Part shown: positions 1 through 8,681 of the stretch, piece after piece | Layout: each line of letters opens with the position of its first letter | How positions within the stretch are numbered: position 1 is the stretch's first letter | Assembly: GCA_963976395.1 (NCBI GenBank) | Contig: CAXBLG010000008.1 | Span: 1 to 64,000 of the forward strand | From: UBA11612 sp963976395 | GTDB taxonomy: Bacteria > Pseudomonadota > Alphaproteobacteria > Rhodospirillales > Rhodospirillaceae | Length of the DNA: 64,000 nucleotides | Direction of reading: 5' to 3' | Notes under the pieces: generated by a model | Database searches by the model: none | Told to the model about the DNA's origin: nothing | Seen by the model: the letters and a program-made list of their open reading frames with translations, nothing else | Position numbers and translations under genes: made by a program

Positions 1-52
1 CTCTCGACCCCAACCTTGGCAAGGTTGTGCTCTACCCCTGAGCTACGCCCGC
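1..52 (-). tRNA. tRNA-Gly (GCC), 3' part cut off by window edge
   Basis: On the minus strand the 5' half of a tRNA is visible: acceptor strand GCGGGCG starting at 52, D-arm GCTC-AGGGGTA-GAGC, and anticodon stem-loop with loop TTGCCAA, giving anticodon GCC (glycine). The T-arm and 3' acceptor strand lie left of the window, so folding cannot be completed here. Confidence 0.93.
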
Positions 53-326
53 TCGCGTACCGTAAAGCGACCGAAATTCGGTGCCCGGGTAAAGAAGGGC
101 GGGACTATACTGGTTTAGATTGCCATTGCAAGGCCCCTGGACATCTTTGCAACAGGCCCGGGTTGAGGCACACTTGGGTATGCCCATGACGGGCGCTTGC
201 TTTCAAGTATGAGCGACCACACATGCGCTAGAATAGGGCGGCAAGGCATTTTGCCTTGCGGACCGATGCTGAATGGCAACCACGCGGCATTCCGGCGGTT
301 GCAGGATAAAACAGGATTTCAAGTAT

Positions 327-1250
327 ATGTTGATTGGACAATCTAGTGAGGGCGGCGGTGCCGCACAAAATACAGCCGATCTTATCAAGGATACCGATAC
401 GGCTGGTTTTATGGCCGATGTGATCGAGGCTTCTCAGCAAACGCCCGTTATTGTTGATTTTTGGGCGCCTTGGTGCGGCCCGTGCAAACAGTTGACCCCG
501 CTTTTGGAGCGGCTTGTTAAGCAGTACGCTGGCAAGGTCAAGCTGGTGAAGGTGAATGTGGACGAGAATCAGGAGCTGGCGGCTCAGTTCCGTGTCCAGT
601 CCATTCCGGCAGTCTACGGCTTCAAGGGCGGCAAACCTGCCGACGGTTTTATGGGCGCGCTGCCTGAAGGTCAGTTGAAGCAGTTCATAGAACGGCTGAC
701 CGGCGGCGAAGGCTCGCCCATCGACGATGCCATGGCTCATGCCGATGCTCTTGTGGCCGAGGGGCAATCCGAAGAGGCGCTTGGAATCTATCAGGAAGTT
801 CTGGGTCAGGACCCGGCTCATGTGAAAGCGCTGACCGGCGCTCTGCGGTGCTACATTGCCCTTGGTCAGGATGATGTCGCACGCGAGTTGTTGGAGCGGC
901 TGCCGGATGATCTCAAAAAATCCGCGGATATCGAAGGCGTGGTGGCTTTGTTGGAGGTCAAAGACGCGACGGGGTCTTCGGCCGATGCCGCCGCGATTCA
1001 AGACCTGGAATCAAAAGTCGCGGCCAATCCAAAAGATATGCAAGCACGTTTCGATCTCGCTATGGCTAAGTACGGCAGCGGCGCTTGCGAGGCGGCGATT
1101 GATGATCTGGTCGAGATGGTACGCCTTGATCGCAAATGGAACGACGACGGTGCGCGTAAACAGCTTGTGAAATTTTTCGAAGCGCTTGGGCCGATGGACC
1201 CGTTGACCCTGCATGGCCGGCGGGGCTTGTCGTCCGTACTGTTCTCGTAA
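327..1250 (+). CDS. cnoX: Thioredoxin-domain chaperone (CnoX/YbbN-like)
   Basis: Predicted cytosolic thioredoxin-fold protein of about 307 residues. A thioredoxin domain occupies roughly residues 25-130, with a complete WCGPC redox motif at residues 49-53 and the cis-proline segment QSIPAVYGF. The remaining half is helical and TPR-like, with repeats of the 'EGQSEEALGIYQEVL' type, as in CnoX/YbbN holdases that pass substrates to GroEL or DnaK. E. coli CnoX has lost the second active-site cysteine; here both are present, so redox activity is likely, as described for alphaproteobacterial CnoX. The frame opens at 273, but ATG 327 places the start close to the domain and is preferred; neither has a strong ribosome-binding site. 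It leads a four-gene run with the Lon-domain, Trm112-like and DUF971 genes. Confidence 0.9.
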   Translation: MLIGQSSEGGGAAQNTADLIKDTDTAGFMADVIEASQQTPVIVDFWAPWCGPCKQLTPLLERLVKQYAGKVKLVKVNVDENQELAAQFRVQSIPAVYGFKGGKPADGFMGALPEGQLKQFIERLTGGEGSPIDDAMAHADALVAEGQSEEALGIYQEVLGQDPAHVKALTGALRCYIALGQDDVARELLERLPDDLKKSADIEGVVALLEVKDATGSSADAAAIQDLESKVAANPKDMQARFDLAMAKYGSGACEAAIDDLVEMVRLDRKWNDDGARKQLVKFFEALGPMDPLTLHGRRGLSSVLFS

Positions 1251-1283
1251 GCGGTTTTTACGACGCCAATGGTACAAAGTTAA

Positions 1284-1973
1284 ATGCACAGCCCTGTCCA
1301 AACGCGCTTTGAGGATTTACCGGCAGAGTTGCCGATCTTTCCGCTTGGCGGCGCATTGCTGTTGCCCTGGGGTCGTTTACCACTCAATATTTTTGAACCG
1401 CGCTATCTCAATATGGTTCTAGATGCTCTTGGTCGGGGCCGCATCATCGGCATGGTTCAGCCGAATTATGATAAAACTTCGGGTGCGGATACTGAGGCAA
1501 AACAACAGCAAGACACGTGTCCCGTTTATAACATCGGGTGCGCGGGCCGCATCGCGTCTTTTGAAGAAACGGAAGACGGTCGTCTTCATATCACGCTGAA
1601 GGGGCTCATTCGTTTTCGAGTGGCGGAAGAATTGGAAGGGTGTCGCGGCTATCGCCGCGTTAAGCCCGCTTACTCTGATTTTAAATCGGATCTCAAAGTG
1701 CCTCCCAAATTTGATTTGGATCGGGACGTCCTTTTGGATCGTCTTAAACGCTATATCGAAGCGCAGGCCATGCCGATCAGTTTGGAAGTCATTAAAGGCT
1801 TGTCCGATGCAACGCTTGTGATGTCGCTATGCATGATTTGCCCATTTGATCCGCGCGAGAAGCAAGCATTGCTGGAATCGGCGACCATGCAGGAGCGGAC
1901 GGAAGCCTTGCTGAGTTTGCTGCAAATGGGAATATTTGACAGCGGCGGCGCCTCGGACGGCCCGCGGCAATAA
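1284..1973 (+). CDS. Lon substrate-binding-domain protein (LonB/YcaM-type, no protease)
   Basis: A 229-residue protein made only of the LON N-terminal substrate-binding domain. The family start is clear ([26 protein letters not shown]), followed by the segment containing [22 protein letters not shown] and a helical C-terminal half with the conserved [18 protein letters not shown] region. There is no AAA+ or Ser-Lys protease domain. Such stand-alone proteins are widespread in alphaproteobacteria beside cnoX, and their biochemical role is not settled; binding of unfolded proteins is inferred. It lies 33 bases after cnoX and 20 bases before the Trm112-like gene, so co-transcription is likely. 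Confidence 0.88.
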   Translation: MHSPVQTRFEDLPAELPIFPLGGALLLPWGRLPLNIFEPRYLNMVLDALGRGRIIGMVQPNYDKTSGADTEAKQQQDTCPVYNIGCAGRIASFEETEDGRLHITLKGLIRFRVAEELEGCRGYRRVKPAYSDFKSDLKVPPKFDLDRDVLLDRLKRYIEAQAMPISLEVIKGLSDATLVMSLCMICPFDPREKQALLESATMQERTEALLSLLQMGIFDSGGASDGPRQ

Positions 1974-1993
1974 AAAGCCAAGGACGATATCTT

Positions 1994-2182
1994 ATGACGA
2001 CCGGACCCTCTGACGTGGACCCGAAACTTCTGGAAATACTGGTTTGCCCGTTGACCAAAGGCCCGCTTGAATACGACCAGGCGGCGGGAGAGTTGATCAG
2101 CCGTAAGGCCGGACTCGCTTTTCCCATCCGGGACGGCATCCCGATTATGTTGCCCGACGAAGCGCGGCATCTCGACGAATGA
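1994..2182 (+). CDS. Trm112-like small protein (UPF0434 type)
   Basis: A 62-residue protein of the Trm112/YcaR family. It shows the typical [17 protein letters not shown] opening and the [17 protein letters not shown] ending. The bacterial members usually keep only part of the zinc-binding cysteines seen in eukaryotic Trm112; here a single cysteine (in VCP) is visible, so zinc binding is doubtful. The eukaryotic protein activates methyltransferases, while the bacterial role is unclear. Its stop overlaps the next start by four bases (ATGA), which suggests translational coupling with the DUF971 gene. Confidence 0.88.
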   Translation: MTTGPSDVDPKLLEILVCPLTKGPLEYDQAAGELISRKAGLAFPIRDGIPIMLPDEARHLDE

Positions 2183-2568
2183 CGGCGGAGCCTGTCAACG
2201 GCGATGCGGGAGAGCCATGGCCGACGTCGCTGAACTACGATCCCGAAACGAAAACGCTGCGGGTTGTGTTTAACGCAGGGGATGCTGTTGATCTGGCGGC
2301 GGAGTATCTTCGTGTTGAAAGCCCGTCGGCGGAAGTGCAAGGACACAGTCCGAGCGAACGACAAATTGTTCCCGGTTGTCGTCATGTCGGAATCATCGGC
2401 ATCGAGCCGGTTGGTAATTATGCGGTGAGGCTGCTTTTCGACGACTTGCATGACACGGGGATTTATTCATGGCGTTATCTTCACGAATTGGGCCGGGAGT
2501 ATGCAGCGCGGTGGCAGCGTTACATTGATGCTCTTGAAACCCGCGGCCTCAGCCGCGATCCAAAGTAA
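2179..2568 (+). CDS. DUF971 / GBBH-like N-terminal domain protein
   Basis: A 129-residue protein consisting of the DUF971 fold, also found at the N-terminus of gamma-butyrobetaine hydroxylases. Recognisable stretches are [46 protein letters not shown] and [14 protein letters not shown]. Homologs outside hydroxylases occur near Fe-S assembly and Mrp/ApbC genes, so a link to Fe-S or metal handling has been suggested; nothing here proves it. It overlaps the Trm112-like gene by four bases and ends six bases from the convergent ubiH stop. The start is fixed by the overlap. Confidence 0.88.
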   Translation: MTAEPVNGDAGEPWPTSLNYDPETKTLRVVFNAGDAVDLAAEYLRVESPSAEVQGHSPSERQIVPGCRHVGIIGIEPVGNYAVRLLFDDLHDTGIYSWRYLHELGREYAARWQRYIDALETRGLSRDPK

Positions 2569-2574
2569 ATAGAT

Positions 2575-3855
2575 TTAAGTAAGAGACTCGCCTCGCATAA
2601 GACGCGGAAGATCGCCGACGGTTCCCATGGCGTGACGCATAAAAATGCGTTTCAGTGGTGGGATGCGGTTGACGGCGGCAAGACCGATGTCGCGGCTGAG
2701 CCTGATCGGGCCAACGTCATTTGAAAATAGTCGGTTCAGTACGTCGGTGACGGCGGCCATCAAAAGATTGTCGCTGCGGCGCCAGCGTTCGTAGCGGGCG
2801 ATGCCTTCCGGATGCGCGGGATCCAGGCCGAGGTGCTTGCCCTCCACAATGATTTCCGTGAGCGCGGCGACATCACGCAGGCCGAGGTTCAAGCCCTGTC
2901 CTGCAATAGGGTGAATGCTGTGCGCGGCATCGCCAACAAGCGCCATTCGTCCCGACGTGTATCTAGAGGCAAATTGGACACCTAGGGGATGGCTGAAGCG
3001 CGGTCCGATGAGAGAAAGTGCGCCCAGAAATCCACCGACACGTTCTGATATTTCCATCAGAAAAATATCGTCATTCAGAGCCATGTACGCGGCAGCGGCA
3101 TCTGCGCGTTCAGTCCAGACCAAAGACGATCGATGGGTATTGCGGTCATCCGGTAGCGGTAAAATCGCGAACGGCCCCGCGGGCAGAAAATGTTCGTGGG
3201 CAATGCCGTCGTGAGATCGTTCATGGGCGATCGTCGCGACGATCGCTGTTTGAGCGTATGTCCAACCGTTAACAGAAATGCCGGACCATTCGCGCAATTT
3301 CGAACCACGCCCTTCAGCGGAGATAACAAGACTCGCTCTAATTTCGCGGCCATCATCAAGCGAAAGGGTGGCCGAATCCGCGTCAGACGACATTGCGGCA
3401 ACGGCCGTCGGTGCAATGATCGAAAGCACATCAGAGTGCTGGTGCATTTCAGTCGCGATAGCAGCTCGGAGATGACGGTTCTCGATCATGAATCCAAGGG
3501 GCTCATCGCCGAGGTCTTCGTGGTCAAAGTGCAAAAACAAAAGCGACTGTCCGTCGGCGATGCGAATCTCTCGGATCGGTCCAGATTGCTTCTCTAGATG
3601 CGGCCAGATACCGACCATGTCCAGCAAGCGTCGTCCGCTAAGTGCGATGGCGGATGCCCGGCCATCAAATTCAGGTGCGACCATAACCGAAGGATCCAGC
3701 CGGTCGACAATGGCGGTGCGGATGCCGTTTTGGGCAAGGGCGCAAGCCAAGACTCCGCCCACCAAACCTGCGCCGACGATGGCGACATCGGCTTGAATGG
3801 TTCCGGTCGTGTTGGCTCCGCTGTGCGGGGACTTTGGTTTCTGCGAGGGTGTCAT
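2575..3855 (-). CDS. ubiH: UbiH/UbiF/VisC-family FAD monooxygenase (ubiquinone biosynthesis)
   Basis: A 426-residue flavoprotein hydroxylase that hydroxylates the benzoquinone ring precursor in ubiquinone biosynthesis, normally in a membrane-associated complex. The FAD-binding Rossmann motif VAIVGAGLVGG is near residues 25-35, the class A monooxygenase segment RASAIALSGRR follows, and the second FAD motif GDAAHSIHPIAGQG with NLGLRD is near residue 305. Alphaproteobacterial members of this family (UbiH, UbiF, UbiL, UbiM) differ in which ring carbon they modify, and that cannot be told from sequence alone, so the symbol is a family label. It stands alone, convergent with the DUF971 gene. Confidence 0.9.
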   Translation of the reverse strand: MTPSQKPKSPHSGANTTGTIQADVAIVGAGLVGGVLACALAQNGIRTAIVDRLDPSVMVAPEFDGRASAIALSGRRLLDMVGIWPHLEKQSGPIREIRIADGQSLLFLHFDHEDLGDEPLGFMIENRHLRAAIATEMHQHSDVLSIIAPTAVAAMSSDADSATLSLDDGREIRASLVISAEGRGSKLREWSGISVNGWTYAQTAIVATIAHERSHDGIAHEHFLPAGPFAILPLPDDRNTHRSSLVWTERADAAAAYMALNDDIFLMEISERVGGFLGALSLIGPRFSHPLGVQFASRYTSGRMALVGDAAHSIHPIAGQGLNLGLRDVAALTEIIVEGKHLGLDPAHPEGIARYERWRRSDNLLMAAVTDVLNRLFSNDVGPIRLSRDIGLAAVNRIPPLKRIFMRHAMGTVGDLPRLMRGESLT

Positions 3856-4029
3856 CGTGGCTCAATGATAAAGATACGCCCGTATCTGCAATAGGGCGAA
3901 ACTGCTGTGTTACAGGGCTGCGGGCATTTGCGCCATATGTGTGGCTATCGTCTTGCACCGTTGCGGCGAACCGCCTATGGTCCGCCGCCGATTCTGTAGG
4001 GGCGCCCCAACCTGTGGCCTCTGTCTGGC

Positions 4030-4104
<75 letters not shown>

Positions 4105-4115
4105 TCTTCTTATTT

Positions 4116-4300
4116 TCAGTATGTTACCAGACACATATTGCAACGCAGCATTTGCGCTGCTTGCACAAGCATTTGGTCGACTCGGAAAACAGAAAAATCA
4201 ACTAGATACGTATCAGGCCGATCACTTCCCTACGGCTATTTTGTGCGTTGCAGCAAATACAGTGCCGTCAACAGGTTATCGCGTAGTCTCAGTATGTTAC
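4116..4300. repeat. 12-base direct repeat pair downstream of tRNA-Thr
   Basis: TCAGTATGTTAC occurs at 4116-4127 and again at 4289-4300, a spacing of 173 bases. The first copy starts 12 bases after the tRNA 3' end. It is not a duplication of the tRNA end, so it is not a standard attachment-site pair. Confidence 0.5.
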
Positions 4301-4430
4301 GATCTGTTACTATACTCTGTTCAACGAACATGACAGTCTAATAAGCGAGTTAAATCGCTCCAGATTGCTCCGCGCAGGCGTCACGTTAGGGAGGTGATGT
4401 GTTGGCCGGAAGTGAGCGTCGGATTTTTCA

Positions 4431-4469
4431 CCGCATTAGCAGGCACTCGCGAATTGAGTCGCGATGCGG
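4431..4469. other. Nested hairpin in the leader region
   Basis: CCGCAT (4431-4436) can pair with ATGCGG (4464-4469). Inside this, CGCGA (4448-4452) pairs with TCGCG (4459-4463) around the loop ATTGAG. There is no T-tract after it, so it is not an obvious terminator. It may be a leader structure of the cluster at 4608 or chance. Confidence 0.3.
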
Positions 4470-4607
4470 AGAGTGGGCGCAGACCAAATTCGTATTGATC
4501 CCGTATGTGCGCGTTCACCCAAAACTATGTGATGGGTCATTAGAATTCGAGAGAATGCTAAGGCAATTATAGATTGCCGTTATAAATGAGAGTGAAATTT
4601 AGAGATT

Positions 4608-5747
4608 ATGTTGACCACAACGATCAGAAGTAATTGCGAAATAACCGCGCGCGCTATTGGACGCAGTGCTGTTGCCGTTTCTGCCGCGATCGCTGTTTCT
4701 GCCTGTCTCTCGGGGCAAGTCGTTGCGAGTGAGACCAAGGGTTACGTGGTCAAATGGTTCCACATGGCAACCTACTCGGATGATCAAGCCTGCCCGCAAG
4801 GTATCAATCCGCGCTCGGAAGAAGTGTTTTTGCGTATATTGAATGACATGGAGATGCCGTCGGAGAAGATCGAAGAGATCATGGCGGATTTTCCGAACAC
4901 TATGTACTACTACGCCGGTCGTCGCGGCAAAATCGACGGCAAGCCGGTCGATGTTTATCTCAATCCGACCTCAGTTCCTGATCCTAAGCTGAAGACCGTG
5001 CAAGGCCACGAAGGCCTTGGTTTTAACTTGGACGGGAAAGACTCGGCAGAAGATTTTGTCGATACCGAAACGGGTGAGCGCGGCGTTGATAATCAGCTGT
5101 ATCGAGCGTTAGGCTGTATCGGTAGCTTGCGCGGCACGCCGGACGCACGTCCGACCCATCCGTCGATTCAGTGGGACATGGTTCGTGATCAGATGCCAGC
5201 GTGGCTCGTTGAAATCAGCGGTATAGACGACACTCAAAACGATGATGATGTTGAAGTGAGTGTGTATCGCGCGATAGAGCCGGTGGTGCGCGACGCGACG
5301 GCGGAACCTCAGGCCGACATGACCTTTCATATTGATCCGAGCCCACGTACGGAAAACCGTGTGCGCGGAAAGATCAAAGACGGTGTGTTGGTCACAGAGC
5401 CGTTTGACTTTTATATGATTGGCGATCCGTTCGCGATTCCCGAGTACGATCTCGGCAATGCGCGCCTGCGTTTCACGTGGGACGCAAACGGAAACATGAA
5501 CGGCATACTTGGCGGGTACCAAGATTGGGAAATGATTTACTGGAGCTTTGCTTCGGGCGGTTCCGTCAATGAGGCGAATGTCTCGATCGACGTGCCGGGA
5601 ATTTACTACGTGCTGCGCAACTTCGCCGACGGGCGGCCTGACCCAAAGACCGGCATGAATATGGCGATTTCCGCCTCATACATTGTCGAAGCTATTCCAG
5701 CCTTTATCGAACATAGCGCGCCGCAGACTGCGGCAGCGCAGCAGTAG
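4608..5747 (+). CDS. Exported protein of unknown family, copy 1 of tandem pair
   Basis: A 379-residue protein that I do not recognise. The N-terminus has basic residues and a hydrophobic stretch (SAVAVSAAIAVSACLSG), followed by VVASET. It could be a Sec signal cut near SET, or a lipoprotein signal at VSAC (Cys33). The body matches the next gene closely: KWFH near the mature start, CP.GINP, DFP..MY, RG.IDGKP, YLNPTS, GFNLDGKD, AEDFVD, GERGVDNQ, a conserved GC, IQWDM, PAWL, and RGKIKDGV. Two cysteines are shared (in ACPQGINP and LGCIGS), suggesting a disulfide, and the acidic Asn/Asp-rich centre could bind a metal such as calcium; both are inferences. No transmembrane segment follows the signal. 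It is first in a run of six exported-protein genes. Confidence 0.82.
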   Translation: MLTTTIRSNCEITARAIGRSAVAVSAAIAVSACLSGQVVASETKGYVVKWFHMATYSDDQACPQGINPRSEEVFLRILNDMEMPSEKIEEIMADFPNTMYYYAGRRGKIDGKPVDVYLNPTSVPDPKLKTVQGHEGLGFNLDGKDSAEDFVDTETGERGVDNQLYRALGCIGSLRGTPDARPTHPSIQWDMVRDQMPAWLVEISGIDDTQNDDDVEVSVYRAIEPVVRDATAEPQADMTFHIDPSPRTENRVRGKIKDGVLVTEPFDFYMIGDPFAIPEYDLGNARLRFTWDANGNMNGILGGYQDWEMIYWSFASGGSVNEANVSIDVPGIYYVLRNFADGRPDPKTGMNMAISASYIVEAIPAFIEHSAPQTAAAQQ

Positions 5748-5775
5748 GATTTGGGAAGTAGAAGTAGGGATGGGC

Positions 5776-6924
5776 ATGAATATGACATCAGTGAAAGCAA
5801 CAAGCCCGACTAACGTGAAGCGCCGGTGCGCCCGTGCCTTGATAGTGTCGGCGACGGCCCTGGCTGTTGCGGGCTTGTCGGCTTCTGCCGCGTCGGCGTC
5901 CGAAACGCGGGCGTATGCGGTCAAATGGTTTCATTACGCCAACTATTCTCAAGACAGTGATTGTCCGGAAGGCATCAACCCGAATGCCGAAGGGCTTTTC
6001 CGCAGAATCTTGGAAGAGCGCGGCACCCCGCCCGACGAAATCGAAAAACAAATGGAAGACTTTCCTTACGCCATGTATCTGGCAGGGATCGGTAGTCGCG
6101 GGGAGATTGATGGCAAGCCGGCTAATCCTTATCTCAATCCGACATCCACCAAAGATCCGATGTTGCATCTAGGCCAGGGGAAGACGGGACTAGGATTTAA
6201 TCTGGACGGCAAAGACACGGCGGAGGACTTCGTCGATCCCGAAAGCGGCGAACGTGGTGTCGACAACCAATTTTTTCGAGTTGTAGGTTGCGTCAACCAG
6301 TTGCGCAGCGCGCCTGGCGAATTACCCACATTTCCTGAAATTCAGTGGGACATGATGCGCGACCATACCCCCGCATGGCTTATCGAGTTCTTTGATATCG
6401 ACTCGATGGATGTTGATGATGATGTCGGTGTGCGCGTCGTGCGTGCGAAAGAGCCGATACGACGTAATGCCAATGGCTTGCCCCAGTCGGACATGACTTA
6501 CACCATAGACCCCGATCCGCGTATGGCGCACAACGTGGCGCGCGGCAAAATCAAGGACGGTGTGTTCACCTCAGATGCGCCAATTAATTTTTTCATGGTG
6601 GGCGAGGCGTTCGGTCAGGCGGAGTACGCTCTGCGCGAAGCGCGGTATCGCTTCAATCTTAAAGACGAGACGGCACTGACTGGAATTGTGGGCGGATACC
6701 ATAATTGGCGGACCATCTATAGCAGTTGGGCCCTTGGCGGCGTGACATATGAAGTTAACGCCTCATTCGATATTCCGGGACTGTACTACGCTCTGCGTAA
6801 ATCCGCAGATGCGTATCCGGATCCAGAGACAGGTCAGAACGCATTTATTTCATCGGCATATTGGTTCGATGCCGTGCCTGCGTTTATCGGGCATTCAGAA
6901 GATCAAACGGCTCAGGCCGACTAG
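5776..6924 (+). CDS. Exported protein of unknown family, copy 2 of tandem pair
   Basis: A protein of about 383 residues, clearly a paralog of the product of 4608-5747 along its full length. The open frame extends up to 5683 inside the previous gene, but an AGGGA at 5766-5770 fits ATG 5776 best; ATG 5770 and 5782 are alternatives. The Sec-type signal (ALIVSATALAVAGLSASAASA) ends before SETRAYAVKWFH. It shares with copy 1 the CPEGINP and GC cysteines, the block GLGFNLDGKD.AEDFVD, ERGVDNQ, IQWDMMRD, and ARGKIKDGV. The C-terminal part has aromatic-rich blocks (GGYHNWRTIYSSWALGG, SFDIPGLYYALR) also kept in copy 1. A function cannot be assigned; the periplasm or outer surface is the likely site. 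Confidence 0.82.
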   Translation: MNMTSVKATSPTNVKRRCARALIVSATALAVAGLSASAASASETRAYAVKWFHYANYSQDSDCPEGINPNAEGLFRRILEERGTPPDEIEKQMEDFPYAMYLAGIGSRGEIDGKPANPYLNPTSTKDPMLHLGQGKTGLGFNLDGKDTAEDFVDPESGERGVDNQFFRVVGCVNQLRSAPGELPTFPEIQWDMMRDHTPAWLIEFFDIDSMDVDDDVGVRVVRAKEPIRRNANGLPQSDMTYTIDPDPRMAHNVARGKIKDGVFTSDAPINFFMVGEAFGQAEYALREARYRFNLKDETALTGIVGGYHNWRTIYSSWALGGVTYEVNASFDIPGLYYALRKSADAYPDPETGQNAFISSAYWFDAVPAFIGHSEDQTAQAD

Positions 6925-6970
6925 GAAAGCCGAAAGCTGTAAAAGTTTTTTCTAAGGAGAGGCACTAGAG

Positions 6971-8659
6971 ATGATGAACGGGTTTAAGTTTAAGGGAACG
7001 TTAGTAGCGGTCGCTGCTGTTGCGTTTGCGGGATGTACGCCGGCTGAGGTCGGAGTTGTGTCCACAGGTATAGAGGCCTCGCCAGAAGTCGGCGGACCGG
7101 CCGTGATGAGCCGTCTGACGCAAGATCAGTATCGGAACATTATTTCCGATGTCTTTGGCAACACCGTTACCCTAGGTGGCCGGTTCGAACCGGATAACCG
7201 TGTCGATCATCTCATTGCTGTAGGCGCGGGTCAGGCCAGTGTGACGGCTGCAGGTCTTGAGCAGTACGACAAAATGGCGCGGACTCTCGCTGAACAAATA
7301 ACCGCTGAAGAAAATCGCGCGCAGTATTTGTCGTGTGCGCCCGCGTCTGCGACTGCTCCCGACGATGCTTGTACGCGCCAAATTCTTTCGCGTGTCGGTA
7401 AGCTTCTATTCCGTCGGCCTTTGAGCGAGGGTGAACTCAACGAGTTTGTGCAGGCCTCTGCCGCAGCGACGCAAAAGGTCGATGATTACTATCAAGGACT
7501 CAGCTTGGGCATGGCGGGCCTTTTGTCCTCACCTCAGTTCCTGTTCCGCCACGAGACGGCAGAGCCCGACCCGAACAATCCGGGTCAACTTAGACTCGAT
7601 TCATATTCAATAGCCTCGCGCCTCAGTTTCTTCTTGTGGAACACCGCGCCGGACCCGGCGTTGTTGGCGGCAGCTGAAAGCGGCGAGCTGCATACACAAC
7701 GCGGCTTGCAGGCTCAGGTTGATCGTATGCTGACCTCTCCTCTGCTTGAGGAGGGTGTGCGCTCCTTCTTCATCGATATGTTGGAGTTTGATCGTTTCAG
7801 CACATTGGCAAAGGACGCGACGATCTATCCGAAATTTACGTTCGCGGCTGCAGAAGATGCGGAAGAACAGACACTGAAAACGATCGTGCACCACTTGATC
7901 ACTAAGAACGGTGACTATCGTGATTTGTTTACAACCGCTGACACTTATCTGACCCCGCTTTTGGGTTCGATGTACCGTGTGCCCGTTATGGCGCCCAATG
8001 GACTGCCCGACGCGTGGGTTCCCTACGAGTATAAGGACGGGGCTGTGCAGGCCGGTATCCTGACACACGCAAGTTTTGTTGCGCTGCATTCTCATCCGGG
8101 CCGTAGCTCGCCGACATTGCGAGGCAAAGCGCTGCGCGAAGTGCTGATGTGCCAGATTGTTCCCGACCCACCCGGCGACGTTGACTTCTCAAATTTCGAA
8201 GACCCTGACCATTCGGGACCGACCGTGCGTGATCGTTTGACCTCACATTCATCCGAGCCGATGTGTGCCGGTTGTCACAAAATCACCGATCCCATGGGCC
8301 TTGCCCTTGAGAACTTCGACACTGCTGCAGGCTTCCGGACGACTGAAAATGGTATCAAGATTGATACCAGCGGCGAGTTGGACGGTAAGAAGTTCAGCGA
8401 TGCGGTTGGCCTTGGTCAGGCGCTGCATGATAGCCCTGCGGTCACGTCGTGCTTGGTGACCCGTGTTTACAATTACGGCACGGGCCGCAAGGCTACAAAA
8501 GCCGAACAAGATTGGCTGAAGAATTCAGTTGAAGCCCGTTTCGCGGCAGACGGATATAGCGTGCCGCAACTTCTTCGCAGAATTGCGACAAGCGAAGCGT
8601 TCTATCGTGTGGTACCAGCTGAAGCCAAATCAGAGATGGCTTCGGTGTCTGCTAACTAA
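6971..8659 (+). CDS. DUF1592-type lipoprotein (DUF1587-1595-1592-1588-1585) with one CxxCH
   Basis: A 562-residue lipoprotein: the hydrophobic signal ends in the lipobox FAGC. The domain series is the one first noted in Planctomycetes. DUF1587 is at about residues 45-75 (LTQDQYRNIISDVFGN), DUF1595 at about 130-160 (VGKLLFRRPLSEGELNEF), DUF1592 at about 175-310 (LSFFLWNTAPDPALL), DUF1588 at about 370-470 (SPTLRGKALREVLMC and DPMGLALENFD), and DUF1585 to the end (YNYGTGRKATKAEQDWL). The DUF1588 part holds MCAGCHK, a c-type haem motif at Cys432-His436. The DUF1592 family is uncharacterised; the haem motif suggests electron transfer outside the cytoplasm. It has an AAGGAG 12 bases before ATG 6971 and lies 22 bases before the DUF1552 gene, its usual partner. 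Confidence 0.9.
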   Translation: MMNGFKFKGTLVAVAAVAFAGCTPAEVGVVSTGIEASPEVGGPAVMSRLTQDQYRNIISDVFGNTVTLGGRFEPDNRVDHLIAVGAGQASVTAAGLEQYDKMARTLAEQITAEENRAQYLSCAPASATAPDDACTRQILSRVGKLLFRRPLSEGELNEFVQASAAATQKVDDYYQGLSLGMAGLLSSPQFLFRHETAEPDPNNPGQLRLDSYSIASRLSFFLWNTAPDPALLAAAESGELHTQRGLQAQVDRMLTSPLLEEGVRSFFIDMLEFDRFSTLAKDATIYPKFTFAAAEDAEEQTLKTIVHHLITKNGDYRDLFTTADTYLTPLLGSMYRVPVMAPNGLPDAWVPYEYKDGAVQAGILTHASFVALHSHPGRSSPTLRGKALREVLMCQIVPDPPGDVDFSNFEDPDHSGPTVRDRLTSHSSEPMCAGCHKITDPMGLALENFDTAAGFRTTENGIKIDTSGELDGKKFSDAVGLGQALHDSPAVTSCLVTRVYNYGTGRKATKAEQDWLKNSVEARFAADGYSVPQLLRRIATSEAFYRVVPAEAKSEMASVSAN

Positions 8660-8681
8660 ACCCCAGACTGGAGAGTAAAAA

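Larger units (their letters stand above)
4105..4607. other. Gene-free stretch between tRNA-Thr and the exported cluster
   Basis: About 500 bases with no convincing gene. Two short overlapping frames near 4121-4341 have no ribosome-binding site and amino-acid content unlike real proteins. The stretch holds a 12-base direct repeat (4116 and 4289) and a nested hairpin at 4431-4469. It looks AT-richer than its surroundings and must contain the promoter and leader of the following gene, but I cannot assign a confident -35/-10 pair. No copy of the tRNA 3' end was seen here. Confidence 0.6.

Noticed and set aside
228..1001. A 257-codon open frame on the minus strand
   Set aside because: It lies opposite the clear thioredoxin/CnoX gene; its composition is typical of an antisense shadow.
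4121..4341. Two overlapping short frames after tRNA-Thr
   Set aside because: No ribosome-binding site, overlapping frames and odd composition; treated as non-coding.
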